A stretch of DNA of 25,702 bases. Origin: Pedobacter sp. Its GTDB lineage: Bacteria; Bacteroidota; Bacteroidia; Sphingobacteriales; Sphingobacteriaceae. The notes beneath the pieces were generated by a model, which saw only the letters and a program-made list of their open reading frames with translations, had not been told where the DNA came from and searched no databases. Both the position numbers and the translations under genes were made by a program. Position 1 is the first letter of the stretch; each line of letters starts with the position of its first letter. The DNA is taken from contig JAQBOT010000482.1 of assembly GCA_028287885.1 (NCBI GenBank), positions 1 to 25,702 on the forward strand, written 5' to 3'. Shown here one piece after another: positions 15,546 to 22,882 of this stretch.

Positions 15546-15614
15546 AAACCCGGTACTGTTTATCGAAGAAGCTTATAATACGCAAGCTCCCTTGTAATAA
15601 ACAATACCGGGTTT
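15546..15614 (-). terminator. Long hairpin terminator of the polysaccharide deacetylase gene
   Basis: Arms AAACCCGGTACTGTTTAT (15546-15563) and ATAAACAATACCGGGTTT (15597-15614) pair over 18 bp with one C-A mismatch on the plus strand. In minus-strand RNA that position is a G-U pair and the arm is followed by TTTTTT. An inner AGCTT/AAGCT stem sits in the loop. This points to use by the minus-strand deacetylase gene, though it may also stop the plus-strand transcript. Confidence 0.85.
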
Positions 15615-15618
15615 ATGG

Positions 15619-16482
15619 CTAAAAGCTGTTTTTAATATTATTACTCAATGTTCTTGGCGTCCAGTATCCACTCGCAATGATCCGGCGAATGGTGTACAGT
15701 GGATTATTCTGATCCCGCTTCTCTGAAAGACTGTAGGCCGATTTCATGCCTCTTTTCTTTAGTTCCGGGAATGCCTCTGGATTCCATAAGCCAAAAGGAT
15801 AGGCAAAATGTTCGATTTTCTTACCAGTGATTTCCTCTAAAGTCTTTGTCGGCTTATCGACCTGAGTCTCCCAATCTTTCCCTTGGTACTTTTTAACATT
15901 GTGGTGATCCCAGGTATGTGACCCAATAACGTGGCCAACTTCAGAAAGTTCCTTTACCTGTGCTTTTGTCATGTAATTCGGTCTGCCAAGTGATACGGTC
16001 ATCACGAAATAAACGCCTTTAAACCCATACTTCTTCATGGTAGGTGCCGCAATCAAAAACTGGTTTTCCTCGGTGTCATCGAAAGTTAACATGATCGGTT
16101 TCTCCGGAAGTTTGGCTCCCGTATTCAAATAAGCATAATATTCATCAGGTAGAATGGTGTGGTAACCACTATCGGCAAGCATTTTCATGTGCTCTTTAAA
16201 TGTCCCTACCGGGATGATGTAGTCTTTCGAAGATTTAGAGTCAGTAGCTTTCCAATCACGGATCTGATGATAACACAAAACAGGTACTTGTTTTCTGGAA
16301 AGTATGGTAGCGGCGCTCGCTACGTTCATCTTATCAATATCAACAGGCTTAGCGGCCGTTGTGTCGCCGTTTGTACCGGCTGATTCAGATGTGCTTCCTT
16401 TAAAGAGCGGTGTTTGAGGGTTTGACTGACAGGCCGCAAATAGTGCAGCTGCAGCCAAGAGTGAAAGTAAATTCTTATTCAT
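15619..16482 (-). CDS. Polysaccharide deacetylase (NodB/CE4 family) lipoprotein
   Basis: A 287-aa exported carbohydrate esterase that probably removes acetyl groups from amino sugars in cell-wall or capsule polysaccharide. Residues 1-17 are a lipoprotein signal peptide with lipobox LFAA-C18, followed by a Ser/Thr/Gly-rich linker. The NodB motifs are in order: VPVLCYHQIRD (66-76), MLTFDD (D135 base, D136 metal), SHTWDHH (H189 and H193, metal ligands) and HFAYPFGLWNP (225-235). The residue after TFDD is Thr instead of the usual Gly. The gene is divergent from the S9 peptidase gene and has its own terminator. The substrate cannot be told from the sequence. Confidence 0.92.
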   Translation of the reverse strand: MNKNLLSLLAAAALFAACQSNPQTPLFKGSTSESAGTNGDTTAAKPVDIDKMNVASAATILSRKQVPVLCYHQIRDWKATDSKSSKDYIIPVGTFKEHMKMLADSGYHTILPDEYYAYLNTGAKLPEKPIMLTFDDTEENQFLIAAPTMKKYGFKGVYFVMTVSLGRPNYMTKAQVKELSEVGHVIGSHTWDHHNVKKYQGKDWETQVDKPTKTLEEITGKKIEHFAYPFGLWNPEAFPELKKRGMKSAYSLSEKRDQNNPLYTIRRIIASGYWTPRTLSNNIKNSF

Positions 16483-16527
16483 TTTAAGTGTTGGTGTGCT
16501 TTAGCAGGAAATCACCTGTATAGTACA

Positions 16528-16535
16528 CAAAATTA
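16528..16535 (-). promoter_or_regulatory. -7 box of the deacetylase gene
   Basis: Minus-strand TAATTTTG matches TAnnTTTG exactly, about 45 bp before the ATG at 16482. A TTTG lies 23 bp upstream, slightly further than usual. The 218-bp divergent region 16483-16700 otherwise shows AT-rich sequence and a weak plus-strand box TACTTTAG (16671-16678) for the peptidase gene. Confidence 0.45.
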
Positions 16536-16700
16536 TAAAAAGCAATGAATTATTTTTACAAACAGACTGCATTTATTGCAATATGCTCAATCATTTTTGC
16601 ACATTTTCTGATTTCAATGTTGATATCTTAATTATTACATTCAATTTCCTGATCCCGCTGGATATTTCAATACTTTAGGCTTTTTAATTTAACCCCATAA

Positions 16701-19211
16701 ATGAAGAAACTGTACTTTTCATTATTCCTTATTGGCGGAAGTTTCCTTTCCGCGCTCGGACAAACTAAAAACTCAAATTTTAACGATCGAAGCTTTGAAG
16801 CACCAAAAGCCAACTATCAGCTGGCTTCCCGCTTTTCATCTGCCAAGTTAAAGAAGATGGTGTTTTCGACCGCTGTTGACGCCCATTGGCTTAAACTCAG
16901 CAATCGCTTTTGGTACATGTATGAAACGCCATCCGGCAAAGACTGGTTGATGGTTGATCCCTCAAGCAAGTCCAAAAAACAAATGTTTAATACGGCAAAC
17001 CTAGCTGCAGATATTACAAGGCTGGTTCGTGATCCCTTTGATGCCGCGCATTTGCCTATCGAAAATCTAAAGTTCGCCAAGGATGAGAAAAGCATCAGCT
17101 TCGAAGTCAAAAGTTCAATTGACGAGCTGCAGAAAGATAGAAAAGACAAAAAAGCAGCAGATTCTCTGCAAAAGAAGATCTTCTATTTCACTTACGATAT
17201 AGCTTCTGCTAAACTTACTGAAGTGCCAAATTACAGCAAGCCAAAAGCCAAGCCGACCTGGGGATCCGTTGCACCGGATTCTTCAGCGATAATTTTTAGC
17301 AAAAATTACAATCTGTATTGGATGGATAAGTCCAATTACCAGAAAGCAGTTAAAAATGAAGAAGACAGCACAATCGTAGAACATCAGCTGACTAAAGATG
17401 GTGTCAAGTTTTATTCTTACGGGGATGATGGTGATGGAGAAAACAACGAAGAGGTTCTAAAGAAAGACAAGAAACGCCGCCTGGCCTATGTGCTTTGGTC
17501 GCCAGATTCTAAATATTTTGTATTAAACCGGGAAGACTCCAGGAAGGTAAAAGATCTTTGGGTCATCAATAGTACTGCATCCGCAAGGCCAACTTTGGAA
17601 ACTTACAAGTACCACATGCCAGGAGAGAAGGAAGCGCCTATCGAGGAAGTTTTGCTGTTCAACTTTGATGCAAAAACCTATAAAAAGCTGAATGTTGCTG
17701 CGTTCAAAGACCAGACAATCTCGCTTTGGCAGGCCCCGTCGTTAAATAAGGACCGCGACAATGAGTTCAGACCTTCAATTTGGCTGGGTAACAACAGTAA
17801 GATCTATTTTGCAAGAACAAGCAGGGATCTGAAGCGTGTAGACGTTTGTGCCATTGACATCCATACAGATGTTGTAACACCCTTGATCGACGAGCGTTTT
17901 AACACCTATGTGGAGTTTAACAGACCCGGATTGGTAAACGATGGAAAAGAAATCATTCATTGGTCTGAAAGAGATGGCTGGGGCCACTTCTATCTGTTTG
18001 ACGGCAGCGGGAAATTGAAAAATCAAATTACCAAAGGTGCTTTCCACTGCGAAAGCATCGTTAACATCGATCAGAAAAAACGTATTCTCTACTTCACGGC
18101 AAACGGCAGAGAAGGAAAGGAAGATCCATACTACCTGCATTTTTATAAAGTCAATTTCGATGGTACGGGGATGAAGCTTTTGAATGCAGGTGATTTTGAT
18201 CATGCTGTAAACATGAATGATGAGGCAAAATATTTTGTAGATAATTTCTCCAGAGTCAACACCGTGCCTAAGGCGGTTCTAAAAGATAATAATGGATTAG
18301 TCGTAATGAATTTAGAGACGGCTGATCTTTCTTTATTGATGTCTGCGGGATATAAGTTCCCAGAGCCTTTTAAAGTTAAAGCAGATGACGGCATCACGGA
18401 TCTTTATGGAGTAATGTATAAGCCTTTCGACTTCGACCCGAAGAGAAAGTACCCCATCATAGAATACGTTTACCCGGGACCACAAACAGAGGCCGTAAAT
18501 AAGGCTTTCACCAAAAGTCTGGACAATACAGACCGCCTTGCACAGTTTGGATACATTGTTATCTCTGTAGGTAATAGGGGCGGCAATCCTGCACGTTCCA
18601 AATGGTACCATACTTTCGGGTATGGAAATTTACGCGATTACGGATTAGCTGATAAGAAGGCAGCAATTGAGCAGCTTGCAGACAAATATTCATTTATAGA
18701 TTTGACTAGGGTAGGGATTACCGGTCATTCCGGTGGGGGATTCATGTCTACCGCGGCCATGTTGGTGTATCCGGATTTCTTTAAAGTTGCGGTTTCAAAA
18801 GCTGGTAACCACGATAACAGCATTTACAACCGTTGGTGGAGTGAAAAACATCATGGAGTTAAAGAAATCATCTCCTCAAAAGGAGATACCACATTTACAT
18901 ACAGCATAGACAAAAATGCAGATCTTGCCAAAAACCTGAAAGGGCATTTGATGATCATGACGGGTGACGTCGATAATAACGTAAACCCGGCAAATACAAT
19001 ACGACTGGCTAACCAGCTAATGAAAGCGGGCAAGCGTTTCGAGTACGTGATTATGCCAGGGCAGCGACATGGCTTTGGTGATTTCACTGAATATGCTTTC
19101 TGGAAGCTTGCAGATCATTTTAATAAGTATTTACTTGGTGATTTTACAACCTCTGACCAGGTCGATATGATAGAAATGGATCGTGATAAAGAAATGAACG
19201 GGAAAAACTAA
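16701..19211 (+). CDS. Secreted S9 family peptidase (dipeptidyl peptidase IV type)
   Basis: An 836-aa serine peptidase expected to release N-terminal dipeptides in the periplasm. Residues 1-20 form a Sec signal peptide (MKKLYFSLFLIGGSFLSALG). About 100-520 is the DPP IV beta-propeller domain, with blade strings such as LAYVLWSPDSKYFVLNRED and PGLVNDGKEIIHWSERDGWG. About 560-830 is the alpha/beta hydrolase domain. The catalytic triad is S677 (GHSGGG), D758 (TGDVDNNVN) and H790 (PGQRHGFGD). RKYPIIEYVYPGPQ begins the catalytic domain. It stands alone, divergent from the deacetylase gene and closed by a strong terminator. The exact cleavage preference is not visible, and a prolyl-tripeptidyl activity is possible. 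Confidence 0.94.
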   Translation: MKKLYFSLFLIGGSFLSALGQTKNSNFNDRSFEAPKANYQLASRFSSAKLKKMVFSTAVDAHWLKLSNRFWYMYETPSGKDWLMVDPSSKSKKQMFNTANLAADITRLVRDPFDAAHLPIENLKFAKDEKSISFEVKSSIDELQKDRKDKKAADSLQKKIFYFTYDIASAKLTEVPNYSKPKAKPTWGSVAPDSSAIIFSKNYNLYWMDKSNYQKAVKNEEDSTIVEHQLTKDGVKFYSYGDDGDGENNEEVLKKDKKRRLAYVLWSPDSKYFVLNREDSRKVKDLWVINSTASARPTLETYKYHMPGEKEAPIEEVLLFNFDAKTYKKLNVAAFKDQTISLWQAPSLNKDRDNEFRPSIWLGNNSKIYFARTSRDLKRVDVCAIDIHTDVVTPLIDERFNTYVEFNRPGLVNDGKEIIHWSERDGWGHFYLFDGSGKLKNQITKGAFHCESIVNIDQKKRILYFTANGREGKEDPYYLHFYKVNFDGTGMKLLNAGDFDHAVNMNDEAKYFVDNFSRVNTVPKAVLKDNNGLVVMNLETADLSLLMSAGYKFPEPFKVKADDGITDLYGVMYKPFDFDPKRKYPIIEYVYPGPQTEAVNKAFTKSLDNTDRLAQFGYIVISVGNRGGNPARSKWYHTFGYGNLRDYGLADKKAAIEQLADKYSFIDLTRVGITGHSGGGFMSTAAMLVYPDFFKVAVSKAGNHDNSIYNRWWSEKHHGVKEIISSKGDTTFTYSIDKNADLAKNLKGHLMIMTGDVDNNVNPANTIRLANQLMKAGKRFEYVIMPGQRHGFGDFTEYAFWKLADHFNKYLLGDFTTSDQVDMIEMDRDKEMNGKN

Positions 19212-19224
19212 AACTTAATTCGTG

Positions 19225-19265
19225 TAAAAATGCCACAAAAATTAAAGCTTTTTGTGGCATTTTTA
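19225..19265. terminator. Bidirectional terminator between S9 peptidase and bestrophin genes
   Basis: A perfect 17-bp stem, TAAAAATGCCACAAAAA (19225-19241) and TTTTTGTGGCATTTTTA (19249-19265), closes on a 7-base loop. A/T runs on both sides allow it to act for both convergent genes. Confidence 0.92.
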
Positions 19266-19282
19266 TGATCACCGGCCAACAA

Positions 19283-20209
19283 CTACAAAATGTAATACGA
19301 GCCTATTGGAGCCGCTTCTGTTTGAGGTCTGTCTTCAAACAGTTCATAATCATTCATCATCTGACAAAGGTCGCGCTCGATATTCCTGCAGATGGTTGTG
19401 GTAGGCGTATCTGTAGGTTTATTTTCAAAGGGGTCTTGAAGATGAACTGCCATTTTTTCAACCAGTAAAAAGAAAGTAGCTATAGCAACTACAAGTGGGA
19501 TTTCCATATAGCCAAAGATCTCAATAAGGCCAAATGGCAGGAGTACAATAAACAGGTGAATAGACATGTTAATGTATTTGCTATAGGTTACCGGAAAGAT
19601 TGTATTTTTAATTCTTTCCGATCCACCCATGTGGTTGCAAAGAGCAGTGAGTGTCTTATCAAGCTCGATTTGCTGATATTTGTTTATCCAGCCTTCATTC
19701 AAAGCTTTCCTTAGGTCCATACCCTGCATTTCCAAGAGGGATAGGGTGACATTCTTTTGCTTCTTAACGGTATGTAAATCATGGCTATCCAGAAAACGAG
19801 CGAGCCCTTTAGACGGACTAAACCCCCGTAATCCCTCACTTAAGGCAACACACCATGCAATTTGCCTTTTTATCATACGGCGTTTAAATATTTCTACCTC
19901 TTCCAGTTGATAGGGGTTTTCCACAAAAGAGAGAATTTGCCTCGAGAAAGTCCTGGAATCGTTGGTTATGGCACCCCATATGATTCTGGCTTCCCACCAT
20001 CTGTCGTAAGCCTGGTTCGACCTAAATGCCAGCAATAAAGAAATGATCGTGCCCAACAAGGCGGGAACGGCAACTGGAATAGAGATACGGGTAATATGGA
20101 AGTTCTGGTACAAGACTACGATTGCAATGGAATAGGCAATTACAAAAAGAATTTCTTTCTTAATTTTTCCAAAAGTATAGGTGAGTGGAATGTTGTTTCT
20201 TAGTAACAT
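19283..20209 (-). CDS. Bestrophin-family membrane channel protein
   Basis: A 308-aa inner-membrane protein of the bestrophin (formerly UPF0187) family; bacterial members form pentameric ion channels. Membrane segments are near 20-35, 43-62, about 215-235 and 237-255. The family signature AFRSNQAYDRWWEAR (61-75) is intact, as is the C-terminal HLQDPFENKPTDTPTTTICRN-type stretch, which in the family lies near the pore and dimer contacts. Ion selectivity is not readable: homologues pass cations (Klebsiella) or anions (eukaryotes). Its start overlaps the end of the upstream USP-like gene by 10 bp, so the two are translationally coupled. Confidence 0.92.
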   Translation of the reverse strand: MLLRNNIPLTYTFGKIKKEILFVIAYSIAIVVLYQNFHITRISIPVAVPALLGTIISLLLAFRSNQAYDRWWEARIIWGAITNDSRTFSRQILSFVENPYQLEEVEIFKRRMIKRQIAWCVALSEGLRGFSPSKGLARFLDSHDLHTVKKQKNVTLSLLEMQGMDLRKALNEGWINKYQQIELDKTLTALCNHMGGSERIKNTIFPVTYSKYINMSIHLFIVLLPFGLIEIFGYMEIPLVVAIATFFLLVEKMAVHLQDPFENKPTDTPTTTICRNIERDLCQMMNDYELFEDRPQTEAAPIGSYYIL

Positions 20210-20682
20210 AGTTGATGGTTTTCGATGGTTGATGGATTTCTATTTTTAGTGCTGATTGACGCGTCGAAGACTAACATTTCGCAAGAGACACGGTCTATCA
20301 AATATTTCGGGTCTATACTGTGCTTGCTCAGTGGATTAAATTTATAGCAAGCATCATGAGCAATGCAATCCACGGAGCGTGCTTCCATGAAGTTCTTAAA
20401 GGCGGCTACCGTGCTACCGTAGAAATATTCAATGCCAATTGAATGCAATTGTTGACTGTAGTCAGCCTTGTACTTATTCAGCCGTTCATAGAAGATGTCA
20501 CTTACAACTTCATAATCTCTGCTTCTGCGGGTTAGCAGGAGCAAGTCGCTTATGGAATCTGACAATTTGAAGGCGTGGAAGAAAATGACCCGGAAGGTCT
20601 CCTCCGGATGTTCAAGCAACAGAGTCTCCAATACTTCGGTGCTTGCAATTCTAAAATCAGTTGTAATTAATGCAGTTTTCAT
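20200..20682 (-). CDS. Universal-stress-protein-like hypothetical protein
   Basis: A 160-aa soluble protein. The N-terminus MKTALITTDFRIASTEVLE and the strand RVIFFHAF resemble the first beta-alpha-beta unit of universal stress proteins, and VDCIAHDAC and CEMLVFDA resemble the later strands. The usual ATP motif (G-x2-G-x9-G-S/T) is absent, so nucleotide binding is doubtful. The C-terminal 20 residues are polar and unlike USP. Identification is by pattern and is tentative. A strong Shine-Dalgarno precedes it, and its last codons overlap the bestrophin start, which suggests that the protein acts with that channel. The two-component genes lie 91 bp upstream. Confidence 0.75.
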   Translation of the reverse strand: MKTALITTDFRIASTEVLETLLLEHPEETFRVIFFHAFKLSDSISDLLLLTRRSRDYEVVSDIFYERLNKYKADYSQQLHSIGIEYFYGSTVAAFKNFMEARSVDCIAHDACYKFNPLSKHSIDPKYLIDRVSCEMLVFDASISTKNRNPSTIENHQLCY

Positions 20683-20691
20683 AGCTTGTAT

Positions 20692-20698
20692 CTCCTTT
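20692..20698 (-). promoter_or_regulatory. Strong ribosome binding site of the USP-like gene
   Basis: Minus-strand AAAGGAG lies 9 nt before the ATG at 20682. Such a complete Shine-Dalgarno is exceptional among the genes in this window. Confidence 0.7.
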
Positions 20699-20721
20699 AA
20701 ATAAAATATTTAGGTTTGATA

Positions 20722-20780
20722 CAAGTATAGTCTGGCCAGGTTATAGCCGTATAAGAGCCAGATTAGAATAGGATTAGAAT
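20722..20780 (-). promoter_or_regulatory. Candidate response-regulator direct repeat and promoter for USP-like/bestrophin genes
   Basis: GATTAGAAT occurs at 20761-20769 and 20772-20780, a period of 11 bp or about one helical turn, overlapping the kinase stop codon. On the minus strand this lies upstream of TATACTTG (20729-20722), one mismatch from the -7 consensus, with no -33 TTG in between. That arrangement fits an activator-dependent promoter. TCTGGC/GCCAGA and the palindrome CTGGCCAG also lie here. Confidence 0.4.
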
Positions 20781-22126
20781 GTAGGAAGTACGATTTTAAT
20801 TTCTGTACCTGCTGTTTCCTTTGATTTAATGACGATGCTACCGCGGTGCAAACGCACGATGTTGAGTGTTAGAGGCAATCCGACACCATAGCCTTTGTAG
20901 TCATTTGTGTTTGAAGCCCGGTAGAAGGGTTCGAAAATATGTTGAACGTCGTTCTCGGGAATTCCGATACCCTGGTCTGTTACAGCAATTGACAAAGTTT
21001 TGTTCAAGCTTTCAATGCTGATGATAACCGGCTTATTGTTTGAATATTTGCAGGCGTTACTTACCACATTACTTAGCGCCAACTTTATAAGACTCCTATT
21101 TGCCTTCAACGTAAGCAGTTGCTCATCTTCAGGTAACTTGCTTAGATCGACTTCAATCTTACTGTCTGGATAAATCTGGTTGACAGACATCCGAATTTCC
21201 CACAACAGTTCGTCCATTCTTACATCTTCCCAAGGTTGATTTTTGCCATTAAACCCAGATTGTGCCAGTCCGAGCAAACTGGTTATAATGTGTTCCAAGC
21301 GTTCCGTCTCCGCTGCAATCTTTGCCAAAGTATGCTGTTGCTTCTCGAAATCGTGTGTAGCCATCATGGCCAATTCCACTTCACCGCTAATAATTGTTAA
21401 AGGTGTCCGGAGTTCATGGGAAGCATTACTTATGAAGTTGTTCTGGGTTTCAAAGGCAGTCTCCAGGCGATTCAACATATTGTTAAACGTTTCGGCAAGT
21501 TGCGACATTTCGTCACTACCTTTTTTTACCTCGAGGCGGATATGCAGGTTCTCCGCTTTAATTTTCTTTACACTCTTGATAATGTTTCTCAAAGGGCTGA
21601 GCATATAAGCTGAAAACTTCCAACCTACCACAAAAGAGAGGACTACAGAAAGGAAAAAGCCAATGATCAAGATTTTCTGTAAGTCTTTCAGTTCGCGAAA
21701 GCCAACTGGGTCTTTCGCCGATACAATCACCACATATGCAGCCTTTCCTTTTTTGAAGTACTTACCGGCATAAAACTGGTTGTGCATTCTGTACCTCGAC
21801 GTACGTCCAGTTTTTATTTTGTTATAGAAGTCTGATGGAAGCTTAACTATCCTGGACGCTTTAAAAATTTGATTCAACTGAATAATATATGCCTGCTCTG
21901 AGGGCAAACGTTCCAGATATTGGTTACGAATCTCAGTATAGGCCTCATTGTTCACATTATTGAAAAGTTTTGTTTGCGCAGTAATGTTCACCCTGGTCTC
22001 AAGTCTTTTATAAAAATCTTCGAAAGCAAATTCATTAGAGAAATACCAGACGAATCCACTCAAGAGACCTATGATCACAGCAGATAAAACGGCGAAAAGT
22101 ATGGTTATCTTCTTAGCAATTCCCAT
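20774..22126 (-). CDS. Sensor histidine kinase
   Basis: A 450-aa membrane kinase partnered with the adjacent response regulator. TM1 is about 9-29, a roughly 120-residue periplasmic sensor region follows, and TM2 is about 151-173. A HAMP domain (about 174-225) leads to HisKA with the phosphorylated H237 in FISNASHELRTPL. The ATPase domain has N box NVVSNACKYSNN (353-364), G1 VTDQGIGIP, F box FEPFYR and G2 GYGVGLPL (Val where Leu is usual). The sensor region has no recognised domain; the stimulus is unknown. The start ATG shares one base with the regulator stop (TAATG), so translation is coupled. USP-like and bestrophin genes follow. Confidence 0.95.
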   Translation of the reverse strand: MGIAKKITILFAVLSAVIIGLLSGFVWYFSNEFAFEDFYKRLETRVNITAQTKLFNNVNNEAYTEIRNQYLERLPSEQAYIIQLNQIFKASRIVKLPSDFYNKIKTGRTSRYRMHNQFYAGKYFKKGKAAYVVIVSAKDPVGFRELKDLQKILIIGFFLSVVLSFVVGWKFSAYMLSPLRNIIKSVKKIKAENLHIRLEVKKGSDEMSQLAETFNNMLNRLETAFETQNNFISNASHELRTPLTIISGEVELAMMATHDFEKQQHTLAKIAAETERLEHIITSLLGLAQSGFNGKNQPWEDVRMDELLWEIRMSVNQIYPDSKIEVDLSKLPEDEQLLTLKANRSLIKLALSNVVSNACKYSNNKPVIISIESLNKTLSIAVTDQGIGIPENDVQHIFEPFYRASNTNDYKGYGVGLPLTLNIVRLHRGSIVIKSKETAGTEIKIVLPTF

Positions 22127-22803
22127 TATTTTTCCTTTAGTACATAGCCAAGGCCAATAACAGTTTGAATAAGTTTTTGATCTGAATTCTTGTCTATTTT
22201 CTTTCGTAAATAGTTTACATAAACATCCACCACATTGGTTCCGAGATTGAAATCAATATCCCAGACATTTTCCAAAATGTCGATTCTAGACAGAATTTTT
22301 CCTTTGTTTAACGCTAGAAATACCAGGAGGCGATACTCCGTAGCTGTCAAGGTAATGTCTTCACCATTCCGCTTTACGCTTTTTGCTGTTACATTTAATT
22401 GCAGGTCAGCCACATTAATTACCTGGTCCAGGTTTGCAGAACCCTTGTATCGCCTAAGCAGCATGCGGATGCGTGCAAATAACTCTGCAAATTTAAAGGG
22501 CTTTACCAGATAATCGTCTGCTCCATTATCCAATCCCATGACCACATTCTCGGTGCTGCCCAAAGCAGTGAGCATGATTACTGGTGTATTTGGTTGTTCT
22601 AGTTTAATGATCTTGCAAAGTTCCAAACCGTTCAGGCCAGGTAACATAATATCGAGAATGATAAGATCGAATGTAGATTTCAGGGCAATCTGCTTGCCAA
22701 TTGAACCGTCAGGAGCAATACTGACATTAAAACCTTCCTCAGTTAATCCTCTTAAAATAATGGAAACAATACTCGGATCATCTTCGACAAGTAGTAAATT
22801 CAT
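22126..22803 (-). CDS. OmpR/PhoB-family response regulator
   Basis: A 225-aa DNA-binding regulator. The receiver domain (1-115) has acidic pocket D8/D9, phospho-acceptor D51 (LIILDIMLPG), T79 and K101 (LVKPF). The C-terminal winged helix (about 130-225) shows TATEYRLLVFLALNKGKILSR and the recognition-helix region NVVDVYVNYLRKKID, ending GLGYVLKEK. It overlaps the kinase start by 1 bp and lies 79 bp after clpB, from which it is separated by a hairpin. OmpR-type regulators bind direct repeats of about 10-11 bp period; one such repeat lies downstream of the kinase gene. Confidence 0.96.
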   Translation of the reverse strand: MNLLLVEDDPSIVSIILRGLTEEGFNVSIAPDGSIGKQIALKSTFDLIILDIMLPGLNGLELCKIIKLEQPNTPVIMLTALGSTENVVMGLDNGADDYLVKPFKFAELFARIRMLLRRYKGSANLDQVINVADLQLNVTAKSVKRNGEDITLTATEYRLLVFLALNKGKILSRIDILENVWDIDFNLGTNVVDVYVNYLRKKIDKNSDQKLIQTVIGLGYVLKEK

Positions 22804-22837
22804 GTACTGGCAAACGTTTGAAAATTCGAAGATAGCA

Positions 22838-22875
22838 AATTAGTTCGGACGCCTAAAAAGGCGCCCAAACTAATT
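22838..22875 (-). terminator. clpB terminator hairpin
   Basis: Arms 22838-22854 (AATTAGTTCGGACGCCT) and 22859-22875 pair over 17 bp with a 4-base loop. The two imperfect positions are C-A on the plus strand but G-U in minus-strand RNA, so the structure is complete only in the clpB transcript. Its following U-tract is weak, so partial read-through into the two-component genes is possible. Confidence 0.7.
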
Positions 22876-22882
22876 AGTCTTT

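Noticed and set aside
21243..21608. 121-aa open frame antisense to the histidine kinase
   Set aside because: It is entirely opposite a well-supported kinase gene and has no recognisable domain.
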